Origin: Streptomyces sp. NBC_00704
GTDB taxonomy: Bacteria > Actinomycetota > Actinomycetes > Streptomycetales > Streptomycetaceae
NCBI RefSeq assembly: GCF_036226605.1
Contig: NZ_CP109000.1
Span: 2,228,501-2,292,500, forward strand
DNA: 64,000 nucleotides
Direction of reading: 5' to 3'
The notes under the pieces were generated by a model, which was not told where the DNA came from, did no database searches, and saw only the letters and a program-made list of their open reading frames with translations. This document shows, piece after piece, positions 29,326 to 38,133 of the stretch; the stretch's first letter is position 1; each line of letters opens with the position of its first letter. The translations under genes were made by a program, and so were the position numbers.

Positions 29326-31014
29326 TCACGCGGTCGTGAACCACACCGTCGTGTCGGCCGGCAGCTTCGCCTCGCCGGCGTCCGTCTCGGTCACCTCGCC
29401 GCTCGCGAGCAGCACGCGCCCGTACGCGGGGGTCGTCACCGACTCGCCCGTCGTGTTCGCGACGCACACGAACTCCCCGCGCCGCAGGGCGAGAACGCCC
29501 TCGGGGGCCTTCAGCCACTCCACCGAGTCGCCCGCGCCCAGGTCGGGGAGGGCACGGCGCACGCGCAGGGCCGAGCGGTACAGCTCCAGGGTCGAGCCGG
29601 GGTCGCCCGTCTGGGCCGCCACGCTCAGCTCGCCCCAGCCGGCCGGCTGCGGAAGCCAGCTGCCGCCGTCTCCGAAGCCGTAGGACGAGCCGTCGCGCGT
29701 CCACGGGATCGGCACCCGGCAGCCGTCGCGGAAGCCGTCCTGGCCGGCGCCGCGGAAGTACGCCGGGTCCTGGCGGACCTCGTCGGCCAGGTCGACGACG
29801 TCGGGCAGGCCGAGTTCCTCGCCCTGGTAGACGTACGCGGAGCCGGGCAGCGCCAGCATCAGCAGCGTGGCCGCGCGGGCCCGGCGCAGGCCCAGCTCGC
29901 GGTCGCCGGCGGTGCGGATCTGGGTGCCGAGACCGGGCGGGTTGGCGAACCGGGTGGCGTGGCGGGTGACGTCGTGGTTGGACAGGACCCAGGTGGCCGG
30001 GGCGCCGACCGGGCGCATCGACTCCAGGGTGCGGTCGATGACCTCGCGCAGCTCGGCCGCGTCCCACGCGGTGCTCAGGTACTGGAAGTTGAACGCCTGG
30101 TGGAGCTCGTCGGGGCGGACGTAGTTCGCGGTGCGCTCGATCGTGGGGGTCCACGCCTCCGCGACGAAGATCTGCTCGCCGGAGTACTCGTCCAGGATGA
30201 GCCGCCACTGGCGGTAGATCTCGTGGACGCCGTCCTGGTCGAAGAACGGCATGACATCGTTGCCCAGCAGTTTCAGCTGGTCGTGGGCGCCGAGGTCGGG
30301 CAGGCCCTCGGCCTTGACCAGGCCGTGGGCCACGTCGATGCGGAATCCGTCGACGCCCATGTCCAGCCAGAAGCGCAGGATGGAGCGGAACTCGTCGCCG
30401 ACGGCCGGGTGGTTCCAGTTGAAGTCGGGCTGTTCGGGGGCGAAGAGGTGCAGGTACCACTCGCCGGGGGCGCCGTCCGGCTCGGTGACGCGCGTCCACG
30501 CGGGGCCGCCGAAGATGGACTCCCAGTCGTTGGGCGGGAGTTCGCCGTTCTCGCCCTTGCCGGGGCGGAAGTGGTAGCGGTCGCGCAGGGACGAGCCGGG
30601 GCCTTCCGCGAGCGCCCGCTTGAACCACTCGTGCTGGTCGGAGGAGTGGTTGGGCACCAGGTCGACGATGACGCGCAGGCTCAGCTCGTGGGCGTCGCGG
30701 ATCAGGGCGTCGGCGTCGAGCAGGTTGCCGAACATCGGGTCCACCGCGCGGTAGTCGGCGACGTCGTAGCCGGCGTCGGCCTGCGGGGAGGCGTAGAAGG
30801 GGCTGAGCCACACGGCGTCCACGCCGAGATCGCGCAGGTACGGAAGGCGTGAGCGGACGCCTTCCAGGTCGCCCATGCCGTCGCCGTCGCTGTCGGCGAA
30901 GCTGCGGGGGTACACCTGGTAGATCACCGCGTCCCGCCACCAGTCGCGGGGCTTCGCGACGGTGACGACGGCCGAGGTGGGGGCGGGGGCCGGGGCTGCG
31001 GGCTGCTGGCTCAT
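29326..31014 (-). CDS. aglA: intracellular alpha-glucosidase of the maltose cluster
   Basis: A 562-residue GH13 oligo-1,6-/alpha-glucosidase without a signal peptide. Marks are the start WWRDAVIYQVYPRSFADSDG, region I VDLVPNHSS, nucleophile Asp in GFRIDVAHGL, Glu in FVAEAWTP and Asp in VLSNHDVTRH. It hydrolyses imported maltodextrins to glucose. ATG 31014 has AAGGA upstream; ATG 31041 adds nine residues but lacks a site. It is the last gene after malG but is separated by a 170-base gap with a strong hairpin, so its level may be uncoupled from the transporter. Confidence 0.92.
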   Translation of the reverse strand: MSQQPAAPAPAPTSAVVTVAKPRDWWRDAVIYQVYPRSFADSDGDGMGDLEGVRSRLPYLRDLGVDAVWLSPFYASPQADAGYDVADYRAVDPMFGNLLDADALIRDAHELSLRVIVDLVPNHSSDQHEWFKRALAEGPGSSLRDRYHFRPGKGENGELPPNDWESIFGGPAWTRVTEPDGAPGEWYLHLFAPEQPDFNWNHPAVGDEFRSILRFWLDMGVDGFRIDVAHGLVKAEGLPDLGAHDQLKLLGNDVMPFFDQDGVHEIYRQWRLILDEYSGEQIFVAEAWTPTIERTANYVRPDELHQAFNFQYLSTAWDAAELREVIDRTLESMRPVGAPATWVLSNHDVTRHATRFANPPGLGTQIRTAGDRELGLRRARAATLLMLALPGSAYVYQGEELGLPDVVDLADEVRQDPAYFRGAGQDGFRDGCRVPIPWTRDGSSYGFGDGGSWLPQPAGWGELSVAAQTGDPGSTLELYRSALRVRRALPDLGAGDSVEWLKAPEGVLALRRGEFVCVANTTGESVTTPAYGRVLLASGEVTETDAGEAKLPADTTVWFTTA

Positions 31015-31105
31015 GGCGTCCTTGGTACCTAACGGAGTCATCGGGTCGGAGTGGTTGAAGGGGTGACGGGGGTGAAGTGGTGACGGGGGTGAAAGGGGTG
31101 ACGAG

Positions 31106-31147
31106 GCGGCCGCGGTCACAGCGGGGTCGGATGGTGACCGCGGCCGC
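31106..31147 (-). terminator. hairpin between malG and aglA
   Basis: A perfect 14-bp stem (31106-31119 with 31134-31147). Beside it, at 31057-31103, direct repeats of GGTGACGGGGGTGAA occur. It would terminate or attenuate malEFG transcripts before aglA. Confidence 0.75.
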
Positions 31148-31184
31148 CCCGGGTTCTTTCGGGGGACCTGCCGGGCGGGGCGCG

Positions 31185-32093
31185 TCACCCCTTGGTGCCG
31201 CCCGCGGTCAGACCGGTCACCAGGTTCTTCTGCACGAGGTAGAAGAACACGGCCGCGGGTATCGCGATCAGCACGGCGGTGGCGGCCATCAGGTTGCGCT
31301 GGGCGTCGTGCTCGCTGACGAACGACTGCAGGCCGACGGCGAGCGTGTACTTGTCGTCGCTGAGCATGAACGTCGAGGCGAAGGCGACCTCGCTGAACGC
31401 GGTGAGGAAGTTGTAGAAGGCGGCCACCGCGAGGCCGGGCTTGGCCAGCGGGAGCACCAGCCGGAAGAAGGTGCCGAACGGGGTGAGCCCGTCGACGCGT
31501 CCCGCCTCGTCGATCTCGAAGGGGATGGTGTCGAAGTACCCCTTGAGCAGCCACGCGCTGTACGGGATGACCGTCGTGCAGTAGACGAGGATCAGGCCGA
31601 GGTAGTTGTCGATGAGCTGGAGGTCGGACAGGATCTGGTACATCGGCACCATGAGCACGGCGACCGGGAACATCTGGGTGACCAGCAGCACCCACATGAA
31701 CTTCTTGTAGCCGGGGAAGCGCATGCGCGAGACGGCGTAGCCGGTGGTGGCGGCGATGAGCACGCCGATGGCGGTGGTGCCGAGCGTGACGATCAGGGAG
31801 CTCTTCAGCCAGTTGAAGAACTCGGTGTGCTGGAGCACGAACGAGTAGTTGGAGAACGTCATCTTGTCCCAGATGCCGCCCGGGTGCAGGTAGTCGTCCT
31901 TGTCCGGGCCGAGGGACAGGTAGACCAGCCAGGCGATCGGGAAGAGCGCGATCAGGCTGGCGACGATCAGGACGCCGTGGGAGGCGAGCGTTCCGGCGAG
32001 GCTGTTCTCGCCGCGCCGGCGGGACCGGCGCGGGGCCCTCGGGGGACGCTGTCCGGCGACCGGGGCAGGGGTCTCGGTGGTGGTGGTGCTCAT
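31185..32093 (-). CDS. malG: maltose/maltodextrin ABC transporter permease
   Basis: A 302-residue inner-membrane protein with six hydrophobic segments after a charged N-terminal tail. The ATPase-docking EAA loop is EAGRVDGLTPFGTFFRLVLP, with TGYAVSRMRFPGYK earlier. It forms the translocation pore with MalF. CAGGAG precedes the ATG. It starts 13 bases after the malF stop. No ATPase gene lies in the cluster; Streptomyces usually supplies the shared MsiK. Confidence 0.92.
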   Translation of the reverse strand: MSTTTTETPAPVAGQRPPRAPRRSRRRGENSLAGTLASHGVLIVASLIALFPIAWLVYLSLGPDKDDYLHPGGIWDKMTFSNYSFVLQHTEFFNWLKSSLIVTLGTTAIGVLIAATTGYAVSRMRFPGYKKFMWVLLVTQMFPVAVLMVPMYQILSDLQLIDNYLGLILVYCTTVIPYSAWLLKGYFDTIPFEIDEAGRVDGLTPFGTFFRLVLPLAKPGLAVAAFYNFLTAFSEVAFASTFMLSDDKYTLAVGLQSFVSEHDAQRNLMAATAVLIAIPAAVFFYLVQKNLVTGLTAGGTKG

Positions 32094-32106
32094 GGGAACT
32101 CCTGCC

Positions 32107-33111
32107 TCAGATCGCGAGCTGCTGCTCGTTGCGGTTCAGCCAGCGGCGGTAGAACGAGGTGAAGACGATCAGGATGGCCAGCAGCAGGATGCCGTAGGCG
32201 GCGGACTGGGCGAAGTCACGCGGCTGCTGTCCGAAGCCGAGGTAGTACGCCCAGGTGACGAGGATCTGCGCGTCGGGCGCGGTGTTGCCGAACAGCAGGA
32301 AGATGACGGCGAACTGGTTGAACGTCCAGATGATGCCCAGCAGGACGACGGTCGAGCTGACCGAGCGCAGACCGGGCAGGGTGACGAAGCGGAAGCGCTG
32401 CCAGGCGCTCGCGCCGTCCATCTCGGCGGCCTCGTAGAGGGAGGCGTCGATCGACTGCAGGCCGCCCAGCAGCGAGATCATCATGAACGGCACACCGCAC
32501 CAGGTGTTGACCATGATCGCGGCGAACCGCTGCCAGAAGGTGTCCTCCAGCCACAGGGGCGAGGGCAGGTGCAGGGCGTCGAGCGCGGAGTTGATGATGC
32601 CGCCGTCGGCGAGCATGAAGCGCCAGCCGAAGACGGTGACGAACGTGGGCACCGCCCAGGGAAGCACCAGGATCAGCCGGTAGAGGGTCCGTCCGCGCAG
32701 CTTCTGGTTGAGGAGCAGGGCGAGGCCGAGTCCGATGCCGTAGTGCAGGGCGACACAGGCCGCGGTCCAGACGATCGTCCAGATGAAGTGCGACCAGAAG
32801 CGGTCGTAGGCGGTGGGGCCCCACAGGATGTCGGCGTAGTTGTCCAGGCCGATGAACTTGTAGGTGGCGTCGATGTGGTTGACGCCGATCGTGCGCGCGG
32901 TGTTGAGGCTGTTGGCGTCGGTCAGCGTCAGATAGAGGCCGTACACCAGGGGGTACAGCACGAGGACGCCGAGGACGACCGCCACCGGGGCGATCATCAC
33001 GTAGGCGTACCAGTGCTTGTGGTAGCCGCGCTTGAGGCGTCCGGCGAGCCCGGGCCCCGGCTCACGGTCACCGCGGCGCTTGCCGGTCGCGCGGTCGATG
33101 GCGACTGTCAT
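32107..33111 (-). CDS. malF: maltose/maltodextrin ABC transporter permease
   Basis: A 334-residue inner-membrane protein with six segments (first MIAPVAVVLGVLVLYPLVYG). The EAA loop is EAAEMDGASAWQRFRFVTLP. The N-terminal region is shorter than in enteric MalF, as in other actinobacterial permeases. It sits between malE and malG, and a stable hairpin separates it from malE. Confidence 0.92.
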   Translation of the reverse strand: MTVAIDRATGKRRGDREPGPGLAGRLKRGYHKHWYAYVMIAPVAVVLGVLVLYPLVYGLYLTLTDANSLNTARTIGVNHIDATYKFIGLDNYADILWGPTAYDRFWSHFIWTIVWTAACVALHYGIGLGLALLLNQKLRGRTLYRLILVLPWAVPTFVTVFGWRFMLADGGIINSALDALHLPSPLWLEDTFWQRFAAIMVNTWCGVPFMMISLLGGLQSIDASLYEAAEMDGASAWQRFRFVTLPGLRSVSSTVVLLGIIWTFNQFAVIFLLFGNTAPDAQILVTWAYYLGFGQQPRDFAQSAAYGILLLAILIVFTSFYRRWLNRNEQQLAI

Positions 33112-33171
33112 GGTTCGACACCTTCTGGATCTTCACGCTGGATCGTCGACGGGGGTACGGCTCACAGGCCG

Positions 33172-33218
33172 GTGGCCGCCGGGTCCTCCCCACCGTGGGG
33201 GGCGGGTCCGGCGGCCAC
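33172..33218 (-). terminator. stem-loop between malE and malF
   Basis: An outer stem GTGGCCGCCGG (33172-33182) with CCGGCGGCCAC (33208-33218) encloses an inner CCCCAC-CG-GTGGGG-like stem. It sits between the malE stop and malF. Such a structure can partly stop or protect transcripts so that the binding protein exceeds the permeases. Confidence 0.7.
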
Positions 33219-33224
33219 GCGGAC

Positions 33225-34499
33225 TCACTTGCTGAAGTCCGGCACCAGCTTGGCGATGGCGAGTTCGGCGTTGCCGAGGCCCTTGTCGAGGCTCTCCTTG
33301 CCGCCCGCGATCTTGGGCAGTTCGGTGTCCAGCGGGCCCCACAGGGAGCTGTACTCCGGCAGCGCCGGGCGCGGCTGCGCGGCGGACAGGACGGTCTGGT
33401 AGCCCGCGATGCCCGGGTCGGCCTTGACGGCGTCGGTGTAGGCGTCGTCACGGGTGGGCAGCGTGGAGTTCTTCTGGGCGATGGCCGACTGCGACGCGGC
33501 GGAGGTCATGAAGTTCACGAACTTCAGCGCGGCGGCCTGGTGGGCCTTGTCCGAGCCGGCGTAGACCGACAGGTTGTGGCCGCCGGTCGGGGCGCCCGCC
33601 GTGCCGGCGGAGCCGGCCGGGACGGTCGCGATGCCGAGGTTGGCCTTGTCCTTGAAGGCGCCGCCCTTGTAGAAGTTGGTGATCTCCCACGGGCCCTGCA
33701 CGATCGCGGCGACCTTGCCGTTGACGAAGGCGTCCTGGATGTGGGCGTACGCGTCGGCCGTGGTGTCGGCCTTGTGCAGGCCCTTGCCGTCGAAGAGGCC
33801 CAGCCAGGTGCCGTAGGCCTTCTTCGCCGCGGGCGAGGCGACGGTGATCTTCTTGGCCTTGGCGTCGACGGTGTCGGCGCCCTCGCCGTAGAGGAAGGAC
33901 TGCGCGTAGTAGGCCTGGGTGGAGCCCCAGTAGCCGTCGACGCCGGTCTTGTCCTTGACGGTGGCGGCGGCGGTCTTCAGCTCGTCCCAGGTCTTGGGGG
34001 CCGTGGTGATGCCGGCCTTGGCGAAGAGGGCCTTGTTGTAGACCAGGGCGAGGGTGTCCGTGACCAGCGGGACGCCGTACGTCTTGCCCTCGTACTTGGC
34101 CTGCTCCAGCAGGTTCGGCTTGAACTTGGACTGGTCCTTCAGGGCGTCCGTGCCGTCCAGCGGCAGGAAGTAGCCCTTCTTGGCGAAGGCCGGGGTCCAG
34201 CCGACCTCGGAGCGCAGCACGTCCGGGGCGCCGGAGGCGCCGGCGGCCGTGTCGAACTTGTTCTGCGCCTGGTCGAAGGGCACGTTGACGTACTTGACCT
34301 TGACGTCCTTGTTGGCGGCCTCGAACTGCTTGACCAGAGCCTGGTACGTGGGCGCCTCATTGGTGGCGTTGGAGGTGTCCCACCAGGTGATGGTGACCGG
34401 CCCGGACGAGTTGTCGCTGCCGCTGTCGTCTCCGCCGCAGGCCGTCGCCGCGAGGGCGAAGGACGCCACCAGCGCGGTGGCCGCTATGCCACGCCGCAT
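33225..34499 (-). CDS. malE: maltose/maltodextrin-binding lipoprotein
   Basis: A 424-residue solute-binding lipoprotein: MRRGIAATALVASFALAATA then lipobox ATACGG. The mature part reads VTITWWDTSNATNEAPTYQA, DVLRSEVGWTPAFAKKG and NGKVAAIVQGPWEITNFYKG, family-1 binding-protein marks. It captures maltodextrins at the outer membrane face and hands them to MalFG. AAGGAG precedes the ATG. It is the first gene of the operon and divergent from malR, with MalR-like boxes between. Confidence 0.94.
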   Translation of the reverse strand: MRRGIAATALVASFALAATACGGDDSGSDNSSGPVTITWWDTSNATNEAPTYQALVKQFEAANKDVKVKYVNVPFDQAQNKFDTAAGASGAPDVLRSEVGWTPAFAKKGYFLPLDGTDALKDQSKFKPNLLEQAKYEGKTYGVPLVTDTLALVYNKALFAKAGITTAPKTWDELKTAAATVKDKTGVDGYWGSTQAYYAQSFLYGEGADTVDAKAKKITVASPAAKKAYGTWLGLFDGKGLHKADTTADAYAHIQDAFVNGKVAAIVQGPWEITNFYKGGAFKDKANLGIATVPAGSAGTAGAPTGGHNLSVYAGSDKAHQAAALKFVNFMTSAASQSAIAQKNSTLPTRDDAYTDAVKADPGIAGYQTVLSAAQPRPALPEYSSLWGPLDTELPKIAGGKESLDKGLGNAELAIAKLVPDFSK

Positions 34500-34613
34500 G
34501 AGTTTCTCCTTGAGGGTGAAAGCCCGTATAGCTGCAGGCGGCGGTCCCGTCCGCCGTCCTGCCGACTTGCCGACCGCGCCGTTGCTGCCGCCGGGCGACG
34601 TGAACGTAACAGC

Positions 34614-34655
34614 GTTGCAAGCGGCACGAAAGACCTTGCAGCAAAAAAGTGCAAG
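34614..34655. promoter_or_regulatory. MalR-like operator of malEFG
   Basis: GTTGCAAG (34614-34621), CTTGCAGCAA (34635-34644) and TGCAAG (34650-34655), about 115-155 bases before the malE start. CTTGCA and TGCAAG are the same element in opposite directions. Confidence 0.65.
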
Positions 34656-34764
34656 ACATCGCTGAAGTTATCCGCGCGTGACGCGCGCGTGACCTCTCCT
34701 CGACCGCCGTGAGACCGTTGTTGTCGCGGTTGACCGGCCTCACAGCGGGGCGGGCCGCCACTGT

Positions 34765-34786
34765 GCAAGACTCTGAAAGCTCTTGC
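34765..34786. promoter_or_regulatory. inverted-repeat operator of malR
   Basis: GCAAGA (34765-34770) and TCTTGC (34781-34786) form a perfect inverted repeat with a 10-base spacer, 24 bases before the malR ATG. It shares the GCAAG core with the other maltose-cluster sites, which fits autoregulation. Confidence 0.6.
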
Positions 34787-34809
34787 CATCACTTTCACGA
34801 GGGAGCGCG

Positions 34810-35937
34810 ATGACGCAGCAGCCCGGCGCGGCCCGTTCACCAGGCCGCCCACGGCGACCGATCGGTGTGCAAGGCAGCGCCCGACCGGTACAGTCCACCC
34901 CTGTGACCACACGGCTTGCCGACATCGCCGCGCAGGCGGGGGTGAGCGAAGCGACCGTCAGCCGCGTCCTCAACGGCAAGCCTGGCGTCGCCGCCACCAC
35001 CCGTCAGTCCGTGCTCGCCGCTCTGGACGTCCTGGGCTACGAGCGCCCCGTCCGGTTGCGCCAGCGCAGCGCGGGCCTGGTCGGCCTGATCACGCCGGAG
35101 CTGGAGAACCCCATCTTCCCGGCCCTGGCCCAGGTCATCGGCCAGGCGCTGACCCGTCAGGGCTACACCCCCGTGCTCGCCACCCAGACCCCGGGCGGCT
35201 CCACGGAGGACGAGCTGACCGAGATGCTGGTCGACCGGGGCGTCGCCGGCATCATCTACGTCTCCGGCCTGCACGCGGACACCACGGCCGACATGGAGCG
35301 CTACGAGCAGTTGCGCGCCCAGGGCGTCCCCTTCGTCCTCGTGGACGGCTTCTCCGCGAAGGTGCAGGCCCCCTTCATCTCCCCCGACGACCGGGCGGCG
35401 ATGACCCTGGCGGTGACCCACCTCGTCTCCCTCGGCCACACCCGGGTGGGCCTGGCCCTCGGTCCCAAGCGCTTCGTGCCGGTGCAGCGCAAGATCGAGG
35501 GCTTCGTACGGGCGATGCAGGAGCAGCTGGGGCTCAGCCCGGAGACGATCGAGACCGAGCTGATCCAGCACTCCCTCTACACCCTGGAGGGCGGCCAGGC
35601 GGCGACCACCGCCCTGATCGACCGCGGCTGCACGGCGATCGTCTGCGCCAGCGACATGATGGCGCTGGGCGCGATACGCACGGCCCGGCAGCGCGGGCTC
35701 GCGGTCCCCCGTGACGTCTCGGTGGTCGGCTTCGACGACTCCCCGCTGATCGCCTTCACCGACCCGCCCCTGACGACCGTGCGCAAGCCGGTCCCCGCGA
35801 TGGGCCAGGCCGCCGTCCGCACGCTCCTGGAGGAGATCGGCGGGACGCCCGCGCCGCACAGCGAGTTCGTGTTCATGCCGGAACTGGTGGTGCGCGGCTC
35901 GACCGCCTCGGCCCCCGGGGACCGCGTCCGGCCCTGA
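34810..35937 (+). CDS. malR: LacI-family maltose repressor
   Basis: A LacI/GalR regulator. Its helix-turn-helix reads TRLADIAAQAGVSEATVSRV with the hinge helix region NGKPGVAATTR, followed by a periplasmic-binding-protein-like sensor (GLVGLITPELENPIFPALAQ onward). ATG 34810 has a good GAGGGAG site and gives 375 residues. GTG 34903 gives the usual LacI-type start (VTTRLADIA, 344 residues) but lacks a visible site. Known MalR/Reg1 proteins of Streptomyces repress malEFG and extracellular amylases until maltodextrin is present. Divergent from malE. Confidence 0.93.
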   Translation: MTQQPGAARSPGRPRRPIGVQGSARPVQSTPVTTRLADIAAQAGVSEATVSRVLNGKPGVAATTRQSVLAALDVLGYERPVRLRQRSAGLVGLITPELENPIFPALAQVIGQALTRQGYTPVLATQTPGGSTEDELTEMLVDRGVAGIIYVSGLHADTTADMERYEQLRAQGVPFVLVDGFSAKVQAPFISPDDRAAMTLAVTHLVSLGHTRVGLALGPKRFVPVQRKIEGFVRAMQEQLGLSPETIETELIQHSLYTLEGGQAATTALIDRGCTAIVCASDMMALGAIRTARQRGLAVPRDVSVVGFDDSPLIAFTDPPLTTVRKPVPAMGQAAVRTLLEEIGGTPAPHSEFVFMPELVVRGSTASAPGDRVRP

Positions 35938-36134
35938 GCCCGCCACCGCGGCCCACGGCGGGCGCTCGTCGTCCGCGCGGCGCAGGGGCGGGGTCCGCCG
36001 GCCGGTGCGCCGGAAGGACGCCGAGGAGAACACCGAAAAGAACACCAAAGGGGCTTCACGCCGTAGAACGTGCGCACCGTGCCCTACCGAGGGATGATCG
36101 GGCGAAGAGGGCCTTTCTGGCAGACTTTGCGTCC

Positions 36135-37025
36135 ATGGGTGAACCCACTGTGACACCACTGGAAGGCCGTGCACAGGCCGTTCCGCAGCCCGTCACGGCC
36201 CGCACACGACAGCGCCGCCCCGGCCGCCCGCGCACCCCGCGCCGACCGCGCCTCTGGTTCGAGATCCTGCTCATCGCGGTGAGCTACTGGACGTACTCGC
36301 TCGTGCGCAACGCGGTCCCGGAGCAGCGCGGCGCCGCCCTGCGCAACGCCGACTGGATCTGGCGCGCCGAGCGCACCCTGGGCTTCGCGTGGGAGGAGTC
36401 CGCCAACCACGCGGCGAACTCGGTGACCTGGCTCATCGTGGGGATGAACTACTACTACGCCACCCTGCACTTCGTGGTCACCCTGGCCGTCCTGGTCTGG
36501 CTCTACCGCAGCCATCCCGGCCGTTACGGGGCCGCCCGCCTGGTGCTCTTCGCGACCACGGCCGTCGCCCTGGCCGGCTACTACCTCTATCCCCTGGCGC
36601 CGCCCCGCCTGATGCCGGGCGGCGACTTCGTCGACACGGTGGCGGCCCACCGGACGTGGGGCTCGATGGCGTCCGGCGATCTCAAGCACATGTCGAACCA
36701 GTACGCGGCGATGCCGTCCATGCACATCGGCTGGTCGGTGTGGTGCGGCCTGACCGTCTTCGCCCTGGCCCGTCTGCCCTGGGTGCGCATCCTGGGCCTG
36801 CTGTACCCGGCGGCGACCCTCGTCGTCATCGTCGCCACGGCCAACCACTTCTGGCTGGACGCGGTGGGCGGCGTCCTGTGTCTCGCCTTCGGCTTCGCCG
36901 TGGCCCGCCTCTGGTACGGAGCGCTGCCGTACACCCTGCCGAGGAGCGTCCCGAGGAAAGCGCCGAGGAAAGCGCCGGGGAAGCGAGCGGACCGGCCCGG
37001 AGCGCGCACCGGCTCCGGCCCCTGA
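36135..37025 (+). CDS. PAP2-superfamily membrane phosphatase/phosphotransferase
   Basis: A 296-residue membrane protein with about six hydrophobic segments. PAP2/AUR1-type catalytic motifs are present: AAMPSMHIGWSV (C2, His) and ATANHFWLDAVGG (C3, His and Asp). The arrangement resembles inositol phosphotransferase-like PAP2 proteins, which act on lipid phosphates on the outer face. The C-terminal tail is basic and contains RSVPRKAPRKAPGKR repeats. No clear ribosome-binding site precedes the ATG, so the message could be leaderless. It stands alone between malR and a convergent LysR gene. Confidence 0.85.
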   Translation: MGEPTVTPLEGRAQAVPQPVTARTRQRRPGRPRTPRRPRLWFEILLIAVSYWTYSLVRNAVPEQRGAALRNADWIWRAERTLGFAWEESANHAANSVTWLIVGMNYYYATLHFVVTLAVLVWLYRSHPGRYGAARLVLFATTAVALAGYYLYPLAPPRLMPGGDFVDTVAAHRTWGSMASGDLKHMSNQYAAMPSMHIGWSVWCGLTVFALARLPWVRILGLLYPAATLVVIVATANHFWLDAVGGVLCLAFGFAVARLWYGALPYTLPRSVPRKAPRKAPGKRADRPGARTGSGP

Positions 37026-37128
37026 CGGCGGATGCCTCGACCGGCTCCCTGATCCGGCCGCGGGAGTATCGCGCCGTGCGGGAGTCAGCCGGAAGTCAGG
37101 GGGCGGGAGTGTCGCGCCGTGCCGGGAG

Positions 37129-38061
37129 TCAGGGGGCGGGCATGGGCCGGCGTCCGGAGGGGCGGGCCGGGCCGTCCGCGGGCGTCGCGGCCGCCCTGAG
37201 CGCCGCCAGGAACGCCTCCAGCGCGGGCTGCGGCGGCGCCGTCTCCCGCACGACCGCCTGCACGGTCCGCACCGGCACGGGATCACGCACCTCCCGTACG
37301 ACGACCCCCGGATGCCGGCTGCCCAGTCCCAGCCGCGGCACCAGGCTCACGCCCAGCCCGGCGGCGACGAAGCCCTGAGCGGTCATGTAGTCCTCGCTCT
37401 CGACGGCGAACCGCGGCCGGAACCCGACGGCCGCGCACGCGTCGAGCTGGGCGTCGAGACAGGGCCCCGGCCACTCGCTGCCCACGAAGTCCTCGTCGGC
37501 CAGCTCCGCCAGCCGCACGCTCCGCCGCCCGGCCAGCCGGTGCCCGCGCGGCAGGACGGCGAGGTAGGGATCGTCGAGCAGCGGCACCAGCCGCACTCCC
37601 GGGGCCCCGTCCCCGCGCACCACCAGCGCCAGATCGGCCCGCCCCTCCCTCACCTCGGCGAACGCGTCCTGCGGCGCGCTCACGCGCAGCTCCAGCCGCA
37701 CTCCGGGATGCAGTTCCCGCAGCCTGGCCACCGCCGGCGCGACCAGTCCGGCCCCCGCGGTGGCGAAGTAGCGCACGGACAGCCGCCCGCTGCGTCCCGC
37801 GAGCAGATCGGCGAGGGCGGCCTCGGCCTCGGCGAGCTGCCGTCCGACGGCGTCCGCGTGCTCGGTGAGCAGCAGCCCGGCGGCCGTGGGCCGCACTCCG
37901 CGCCCCACCCGCTCCAGCAGCTCGGCCCCCGCCTCCTTCTCCAGAGCCGCGATCTGCTGACTGACGGCGGACGGCGTGTAGCCCAGCGCGGCCGCCGCCC
38001 CCGTCACCGACCCGCTCGCCACGACCGCCCGCAGCACCTGCAACCGCCGCACATCAAGCAT
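37129..38061 (-). CDS. LysR-family transcriptional regulator
   Basis: A 310-residue LysR regulator. The N-terminal helix-turn-helix includes SVTGAAAALGYTPSAVSQQI and LEKEAGAELLERVGRGVRPT. A two-lobed substrate-binding domain follows (VRYFATAGAGLVAPAVARLR, then LALVVRGD). It is divergent from an EamA exporter with only 72 bases between the starts, the classic LysR arrangement, so it probably controls that exporter. The inducer is unknown. Confidence 0.9.
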   Translation of the reverse strand: MLDVRRLQVLRAVVASGSVTGAAAALGYTPSAVSQQIAALEKEAGAELLERVGRGVRPTAAGLLLTEHADAVGRQLAEAEAALADLLAGRSGRLSVRYFATAGAGLVAPAVARLRELHPGVRLELRVSAPQDAFAEVREGRADLALVVRGDGAPGVRLVPLLDDPYLAVLPRGHRLAGRRSVRLAELADEDFVGSEWPGPCLDAQLDACAAVGFRPRFAVESEDYMTAQGFVAAGLGVSLVPRLGLGSRHPGVVVREVRDPVPVRTVQAVVRETAPPQPALEAFLAALRAAATPADGPARPSGRRPMPAP

Positions 38062-38133
38062 GCAGTCCAGCTTAACGAACCATCAAGAACCTTTCACTTG
38101 TCCTCACAGGTCGCTGCGGTCACCGTGGACGGC

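Noticed and set aside
35937..35967. Terminator after malR
   Set aside because: Only a broken GCCCGCC/GGCGGGC pairing with a long loop; too weak to call.
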